Assembly: GCA_945788675.1 (NCBI GenBank) | Contig: CALZMY010000099.1 | Coordinates: forward strand, 1-16,879 | Direction of reading: 5' to 3' | DNA: 16,879 bases | Source: an uncultured Gammaproteobacteria bacterium | GTDB lineage: Bacteria > Pseudomonadota > Gammaproteobacteria > SZUA-140 | Shown here: positions 14,358 to 16,879 of the stretch, piece after piece | How positions within the stretch are numbered: position 1 is the first letter of the stretch | Layout: each line of letters begins with the position of its first letter | Program-made: the position numbers and the translations under genes | Notes under the pieces: model-generated | The model's input: the letters and a program-made list of their open reading frames with translations, nothing else | Databases searched by the model: none | What the model was told of the DNA's origin: nothing

Positions 14358-14371
14358 GGATAGACTTCAAC

Positions 14372-14968
14372 ATGAGCATAGAATGCCCTCCGGGTGCGAT
14401 ATCAGACCCCGCCACATGGGTGGAACAACACGGCGATGCGCTGTTTCGCTATGCGCTGATGAAAATGCGCGATACATCACAGGCAGAGGATATGGTGCAG
14501 GAGACCTTCCTCGCCGCACTCAAGGCGCGCAACAAGTTTGCCGGACAGTCATCGGAAAAGACCTGGCTGATCGGTATCCTCAAACACAAGATCATCGACC
14601 ACTTCCGTAAACATAAACGGGAACAGAGCAGCGATGACATCGAGACGCTCAGCGAACAGCTCGACCAGCAGTTCGACCAACGCGGCCACTGGGATGTCTC
14701 CCTGACACGCTGGCAGAACCCCGATCAGGCACATGAAAATGAAGCATTCTGGAAGACTTTCTCGGCCTGTATCACACACCTGCCAGAGCATCTTGCCGAC
14801 CTCTTCATCCTGCGCGAGATCAAGGGAATGACCACTGAAGAGATCTGTAAGCTGCTCGATATCTCGACGACCAACAATATGTGGGTAATGCTATCGCGTG
14901 CGCGGATGCGCCTCCGCAACTGTCTCGATTCACGTTGGTTCAATCACGATAATAAGGAGCTCTCTTGA
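14372..14968 (+). CDS. ECF-type sigma-70 family RNA polymerase sigma factor
   Basis: The 198-residue sigma factor has regions 2 and 4 only. Region 2 runs about 20-85 (ALFRYALMKMRD, AEDMVQETFLAAL, KTWLIGILKHKIIDHFRKHKR). Region 4 runs about 135-190 (LPEHLADLFILREIKGMTTEEIC, then NNMWVMLSRARMRLRNCL). A 45-residue charged linker connects them. It should direct RNA polymerase to a small stress or metabolic regulon under control of the zinc-finger anti-sigma gene downstream. ATG 14372 has AAGGA 11 nt upstream overlapping the PyrK-like stop, with a 14-nt gap, so transcription may read through from the pyr operon. The stop TGA overlaps the next ATG. The exact ECF subgroup is not assigned. Confidence 0.92.
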   Translation: MSIECPPGAISDPATWVEQHGDALFRYALMKMRDTSQAEDMVQETFLAALKARNKFAGQSSEKTWLIGILKHKIIDHFRKHKREQSSDDIETLSEQLDQQFDQRGHWDVSLTRWQNPDQAHENEAFWKTFSACITHLPEHLADLFILREIKGMTTEEICKLLDISTTNNMWVMLSRARMRLRNCLDSRWFNHDNKELS

Positions 14969-14997
14969 TGTACAAAGCGCCTTTGGATGTACGCTGA
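14968..14997 (+). CDS. Nine-codon leader ORF between sigma and anti-sigma genes
   Basis: ATG 14968-14970 encodes MYKAPLDVR and stops at TGA 14995-14997. It begins in the sigma stop (TGATG) and ends in the anti-sigma start (TGATG). A strong site, AAGGAG (14953-14958), lies 9 nt before its ATG, while the anti-sigma ATG has none at proper distance. Ribosomes should therefore translate this peptide first and restart on the anti-sigma gene. TGATGT occurs at both ends (14966-14971, 14995-15000), so the intervening 29 bp look like an insertion or duplication. The interior also contains CAAAG/CTTTG arms and a second GATGTAC. Confidence 0.45.
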   Translation: MYKAPLDVR

Positions 14998-15278
14998 TGT
15001 TGTCATGCAAAGAAGTAGGGGAACTGCTCTCTCAGGGTATTGATCGCAAACTCAAGCTCAGAGAAAAGGTCAGCCTCAAATTACATCTGGTGATCTGTAA
15101 GACATGCAGTTGCTACGAGAAACAACTTCAGTTTGTCGCGCATTCTGCGCATCGCTTAATGCGATCAAACAAGGATGGCCAGGGAATACCGCCGCTTTCG
15201 GATGAAGCGGGAATACGCATCACCCGCAATATCAAACAGCAGCTAAATGAAGAACAGCAGCAGAAGAAGCCAGAATAA
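14997..15278 (+). CDS. Small zinc-finger (ZAS/zf-HC2-like) anti-sigma factor
   Basis: The 93-residue soluble protein begins MLSCKEVGELLSQGIDRKL. It carries the zinc-type anti-sigma motif HxxxCxxC as H30, C34 and C37 (LHLVICKTCSCY), with C4 as a probable fourth ligand, as in other small anti-sigma proteins of this class. The remainder is charged and lacks a membrane segment, so it is cytoplasmic and likely senses redox or metal state directly rather than transmitting a periplasmic signal; that is inference. The start is ATG 14997-14999; longer in-frame starts inside the sigma gene are unlikely. The gene is coupled to the sigma gene through a nine-codon leader ORF. Confidence 0.85.
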   Translation: MLSCKEVGELLSQGIDRKLKLREKVSLKLHLVICKTCSCYEKQLQFVAHSAHRLMRSNKDGQGIPPLSDEAGIRITRNIKQQLNEEQQQKKPE

Positions 15279-15285
15279 TATTAGC

Positions 15286-15444
15286 TAAGGAACCTCTGAT
15301 TAATTACGTCATGTGTCATTGCGAGCGAAGCGCGGCAATCTCAGCACTATAAGATTCATCAAGTTAGGAGATTGCTTCGTCACTTCGTTTCTCGTACCAC
15401 GGGCACTTCCTTCGGTCGCCTGACAATTAATCAGAGGTTCCTTA
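15286..15444. mobile_element. MITE-like element with perfect 20-bp terminal inverted repeats
   Basis: TAAGGAACCTCTGATTAATT (15286-15305) is repeated exactly in inverted orientation at 15425-15444, bounding 159 bp with no ORF. The core holds arms GCAATCTC (15335-15342) and GAGATTGC (15368-15375) and the motif GTCATTGCGAGCGAAGCG, a sequence type I recognise from dispersed repeats in many bacterial genomes. Size, perfect ends and absence of a transposase indicate a non-autonomous miniature element. A target-site duplication is not clear; TA or TTA next to the ends is possible. It starts 8 nt after the anti-sigma stop and may act as that operon's terminator. A decayed relative lies at 3723-3786. 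Confidence 0.8.
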
Positions 15445-15664
15445 ATAAATAATCATCCAGCCAGCGGCCAGACCGCAACCCTCACCATCTCTAGCTTCGA
15501 TAAAACCTCTTGAAACAGTATCGATGTTCGCGTCTCACCATACTTGCTCATTGCTTTATCGAATAAAAATTATGGCTAAAGCCATCACACACACTTTTAC
15601 ATGAAAGGTTATCTGGCTCGTTGCGACTACCCTGCATATCGAATTAACGCTATTAACACTAAAC
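15445..15664. other. Intergenic region upstream of the DUF3179 gene
   Basis: With the MITE-like element this makes a 386-nt gap. This AT-rich half holds a small hairpin, ATGGC-TAAA-GCCAT (15572-15585), and two nearby TATCGA motifs. No convincing sigma-70 or ECF promoter was identified, and the DUF3179 start has no clear Shine-Dalgarno. A 55-codon frame from 15601 overlaps the DUF3179 gene in another frame and lacks a ribosome site. Confidence 0.35.
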
Positions 15665-16618
15665 ATGAATCAATCGCTCAAATATTTTATTCCCTACGCT
15701 GTACTGTTGTTCTTATTGACAGCAGGCGGGGCATTGAACGGCGTGCATGCTGCAGAAAATGTGATAAAAAATAGTTTCGTACTCGATAATAGTCTAATCC
15801 CTACAGATGAAATCCTCAGCGGTGGCCCCGCCAAAGATGGTATCCCAGCGATCGATACACCAAAATTTATCATGGCAAGCAAGGCCGCTCACCTGTCACC
15901 CAGTAGTCGCGTGCTTGGCATCCACCACAACGGCACCAGTAAAGCATACCCAATCAACATCATGAACTGGCATGAGATCGTTAATGACCATTTTAAAAAC
16001 GAGGCCATTAGCGTCACCTTTTGTCCACTGTGTGGCACCGGCGTCGCCTATGCAATACCACCAAACACCGCCGGCTTCGGCGTCTCAGGGCTGCTCTATA
16101 ATAGTGACGTGCTACTGTATGACCGCAAGACACAATCTTTATGGTCTCAAATTCTCTCTCAGGCGATCAGCGGACCGCTCGCAGGCCAGCGCCTGACGCG
16201 CATACCACTGACACACACCAGTTGGGCAGCGTGGCGCAACCAACATCCCAATACCGTAGTGCTGAGCCAGGATACCGGCTTCAAGCGCAACTATCAGCGC
16301 GATCCTTATGCTGGATATATCGATAGCAAAGGGATCTATTTCCCGATCAAACACCGCGATCCACGCTATCACCCCAAAGCGCGCGTCATCGGCATCGAGA
16401 TCGATGGCCACAGCAAGGCCTACCCGTTCTCCGAACTGGCCAAAACTGACGGCGACATCATCGATAAGATCGGCACACGTACCATTAGAATTCGTTATAA
16501 CGACGCCCATCAAAGTGGCATTATCCTTGATGAAAACAATCACGAACTCGCCACCATCACCGCCTTCTGGTTTGCATGGTATGCTTTTCACCCTGAAACA
16601 GAAGTATTTAAACCATGA
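15665..16618 (+). CDS. DUF3179 domain-containing exported protein
   Basis: The 317-residue protein has an N-terminal signal peptide (hydrophobic YAVLLFLLTAGGAL, likely cleavage after GVHA at about residue 29). A full DUF3179 domain follows: GTSKAYPINIMNWHEIVND, VTFCPLCGTGVAY with C120 and C123, GLLYNSDVLLYDRKTQSLWSQ, and a second AYPF repeat near HSKAYPFSEL. The domain has two AYP-type half repeats and a CPLCG pair that might bind metal or form a disulphide. Function is unknown; the protein is probably periplasmic. It stands alone after the MITE-like element and is followed by a terminator-like hairpin before an ArsS-type gene. Confidence 0.9.
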   Translation: MNQSLKYFIPYAVLLFLLTAGGALNGVHAAENVIKNSFVLDNSLIPTDEILSGGPAKDGIPAIDTPKFIMASKAAHLSPSSRVLGIHHNGTSKAYPINIMNWHEIVNDHFKNEAISVTFCPLCGTGVAYAIPPNTAGFGVSGLLYNSDVLLYDRKTQSLWSQILSQAISGPLAGQRLTRIPLTHTSWAAWRNQHPNTVVLSQDTGFKRNYQRDPYAGYIDSKGIYFPIKHRDPRYHPKARVIGIEIDGHSKAYPFSELAKTDGDIIDKIGTRTIRIRYNDAHQSGIILDENNHELATITAFWFAWYAFHPETEVFKP

Positions 16619-16634
16619 GTCGATATGTCACTTG

Positions 16635-16659
16635 CATTACCCCCTTCGGGGATGTTTTT
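16635..16659 (+). terminator. Intrinsic terminator after the DUF3179 gene
   Basis: CCCC (16641-16644), TTC and GGGG (16648-16651) form a GC stem, with CAT/ATG (16635-16637, 16652-16654) able to extend it across a small bulge. TTTTT follows at 16655-16659. The position 17 nt past the DUF3179 stop fits. It lies within a 33-codon ORF beginning at 16615, which weakens the case for that ORF. Confidence 0.6.
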
Positions 16660-16731
16660 ATTAAACTTGATTTTTATGGCCACCATTCATCCATCGTCAC
16701 CAAAACTGAAGTATAGACAAAAGGAATCACC

Positions 16732-16879
16732 ATGCACGCCACGTTGCCTCTACTTGAAGCCACCAACTTCCCAGCGCTGCGCCGCGCTGCACTTGAAACA
16801 TTGCAGGTCAATCTCGGTTATCTCTGCAATCAGACCTGCCTGCACTGTCATGTGAATGCGGGACCGACGCGCAAAGAGA
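16732..16879 (+). CDS. arsS: ArsS-type radical SAM protein, N-terminal part (3' truncated by window)
   Basis: The first 49 codons from ATG 16732 include LQVNLGYLCNQTCLHCHVNAGP. The CxxxCxxC motif of radical SAM enzymes (CNQTCLHC) binds the [4Fe-4S] cluster. The LQVNLGY and HCHVNAGPTRKE flanks are characteristic of the ArsS family (arsenosugar biosynthesis radical SAM protein), which acts after ArsM-methylated arsenic in oxo-arsenosugar synthesis. AAGGA is placed 8 nt before the ATG. Family members are also widespread without arsenic genes nearby, so the arsenic role is known from the family, not shown here. The rest of the gene lies beyond the window. Confidence 0.85.
   Translation, partial: MHATLPLLEATNFPALRRAALETLQVNLGYLCNQTCLHCHVNAGPTRKE

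Noticed and set aside
15601..15770. 55-codon plus-strand ORF from ATG 15601
   Set aside because: No ribosome site, and it runs out of frame through the DUF3179 signal peptide; the encoded peptide has no plausible features.
1..16879. tRNA, rRNA, CRISPR array, prophage or restriction/defence genes
   Set aside because: None seen in either strand; the intergenic regions are short and lack cloverleaf, repeat-spacer or integrase features.

Overview
The window reads as chromosomal DNA from a gammaproteobacterium. The evidence is the order yqgE-ruvX-pyrR-pyrB-pyrC' (as in Pseudomonas and many Chromatiales-like lineages), a hisE-tatA-tatB-tatC run, Shine-Dalgarno starts with several GTG/TTG codons, and moderate GC with AT-rich intergenic stretches. 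The genus cannot be told from sequence reading alone. No rRNA, tRNA, CRISPR array, phage gene or complete transposase gene was seen.

Left part (1-6850). The 3' end of a periplasmic DegS/AlgW-type protease (plus strand) faces a long minus-strand series. In transcription order this is hisE, tatA, tatB, tatC (twin-arginine translocase operon); two tandem cheY-like single-domain response regulators, each with its own sigma-28-like promoter; a ChaN-like periplasmic protein; and an arginase-family gene overlapping an ornithine aminotransferase gene (arginine to ornithine to glutamate semialdehyde). A 64-bp degenerate inverted-repeat element ends exactly at the stop codon of the downstream cheY.

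Middle (6850-9660). This accessory-looking stretch holds two unrecognised membrane protein genes with similar promoter-like sequences, a 31-codon single-helix membrane protein ORF, a strong hairpin between convergent genes, and a GTG-started coiled-coil protein gene with an extended -10 promoter.

Right part (9660-16879). A dense plus-strand cluster holds yqgE, ruvX, pyrR, pyrB, a dihydroorotase homologue that lacks metal ligands (probably the structural PyrC'/PyrX partner of PyrB) and a PyrK-like FAD/[2Fe-2S] subunit. It runs with a 14-nt gap into an ECF sigma factor and a small zinc-finger anti-sigma gene. Between these last two lies a 9-codon leader ORF that looks like a 29-bp insertion keeping TGATG coupling at both edges. 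A 159-bp MITE-like element with perfect 20-bp terminal inverted repeats follows; its ends match the degenerate element near cheY. The window closes with a DUF3179 secreted protein, a terminator and the start of an ArsS-type radical SAM gene.

The points most worth following are the repeat family with two copies of very different age, the cheY-plus-promoter duplication, the sigma/leader/anti-sigma junction, and the pairing of a pseudo-dihydroorotase with a PyrK-like protein.
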